A stretch of DNA of 64,000 nt, from assembly GCA_008704415.1 (NCBI GenBank), contig VXIS01000065.1, positions 106,950-170,949 of the forward strand, read 5' to 3'. Shown here piece by piece: positions 63,863-64,000 of this stretch. The notes beneath the pieces are model-generated. The model made no database searches and was not told the DNA's origin. It saw nothing but the letters and a program-made list of their open reading frames with translations. Origin of the DNA: Sphaerosporella brunnea (Eukaryota; Ascomycota; Pezizomycetes; Pezizales; Pyronemataceae). A program made the position numbers and the translations under genes. The stretch's first letter is position 1. Every line of letters begins with the position of its first letter.

Positions 63863-64000
63863 GTGACATAGTGTTTGAGGCACGTGACTGTCACGGCGCG
63901 AGTTTGGATGGAGTTTTCCGACTAAGCTACCGGCTTTTACTCTCCATGGAATCGGCTAGAACTCTCAGATCTAAGGCTTCAAAGGATGCTGATTCATTTG

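Overview
The window looks like a transposon-dense, subtelomere-derived stretch of a fungal nuclear genome, most likely a basidiomycete. Supporting points are very short introns (49 to 60 nt) with GT..AG ends, TTAGGG-type telomeric repeats, a chromodomain Ty3/gypsy element, Tad1-like LINE pieces, hAT/MULE/pogo-type DNA elements, an SRPK-like kinase, and a Penelope-like element (PLE) with no endonuclease, of the kind known from basidiomycetes (Coprina group). Few host genes are visible: two paralogous Gln-rich two-intron genes plus one broken copy, and the kinase near the right edge.

Layout. 0-9 kb: MITEs, a hAT relic and two related MULE derivatives, each lying between direct copies of a SINE-like repeat. 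9-14.6 kb: LINE reverse transcriptase debris, a pogo-like element and a MITE family with 8-bp target duplications. 14.6-21 kb: a duplicated segment carrying the Gln-rich genes, a T-rich tract, nested palindromes and a chromovirus remnant. 21-24.5 kb: hAT remnants. 24.5-32.35 kb: a complete-length 7.8-kb chromovirus on the minus strand with two identical 511-bp LTRs, a 5-bp target duplication and a frameshifted pol. 32.35-45.4 kb: a LINE 3' end with poly(A), MULE/hAT elements, a pseudogene and a large degenerate hAT. 45.6-48.2 kb: two minisatellites and a long-TIR element.

48.2-57.8 kb is the most interesting part. Two endonuclease-less PLE arrays lie head to head (5' to 5'), and each 3' end is capped by telomeric repeats in the orientation expected if the element was copied onto a chromosome end. 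The array contains three copies of a perfectly foldable type I hammerhead ribozyme, an ORF1 with a 49-nt intron whose retention keeps a frame open into the reverse transcriptase, an AT-rich/GC-cluster segment resembling fungal mitochondrial spacer DNA, and internal degenerate telomeric tracts. The simplest reading is an ancient fusion of two PLE-capped chromosome ends.

58-64 kb: LINE ORF1 relics, a hAT tail, and an SRPK-like protein kinase with a 60-nt intron and repeats just upstream of its start. The second notable signal is in the chromovirus: from its LTR TATA box to the gag AUG (about 1.4 kb of predicted leader) there is no ATG in any sense frame, while the gag frame stays open upstream and encodes an AT-hook, suggesting a non-AUG-initiated extended Gag.
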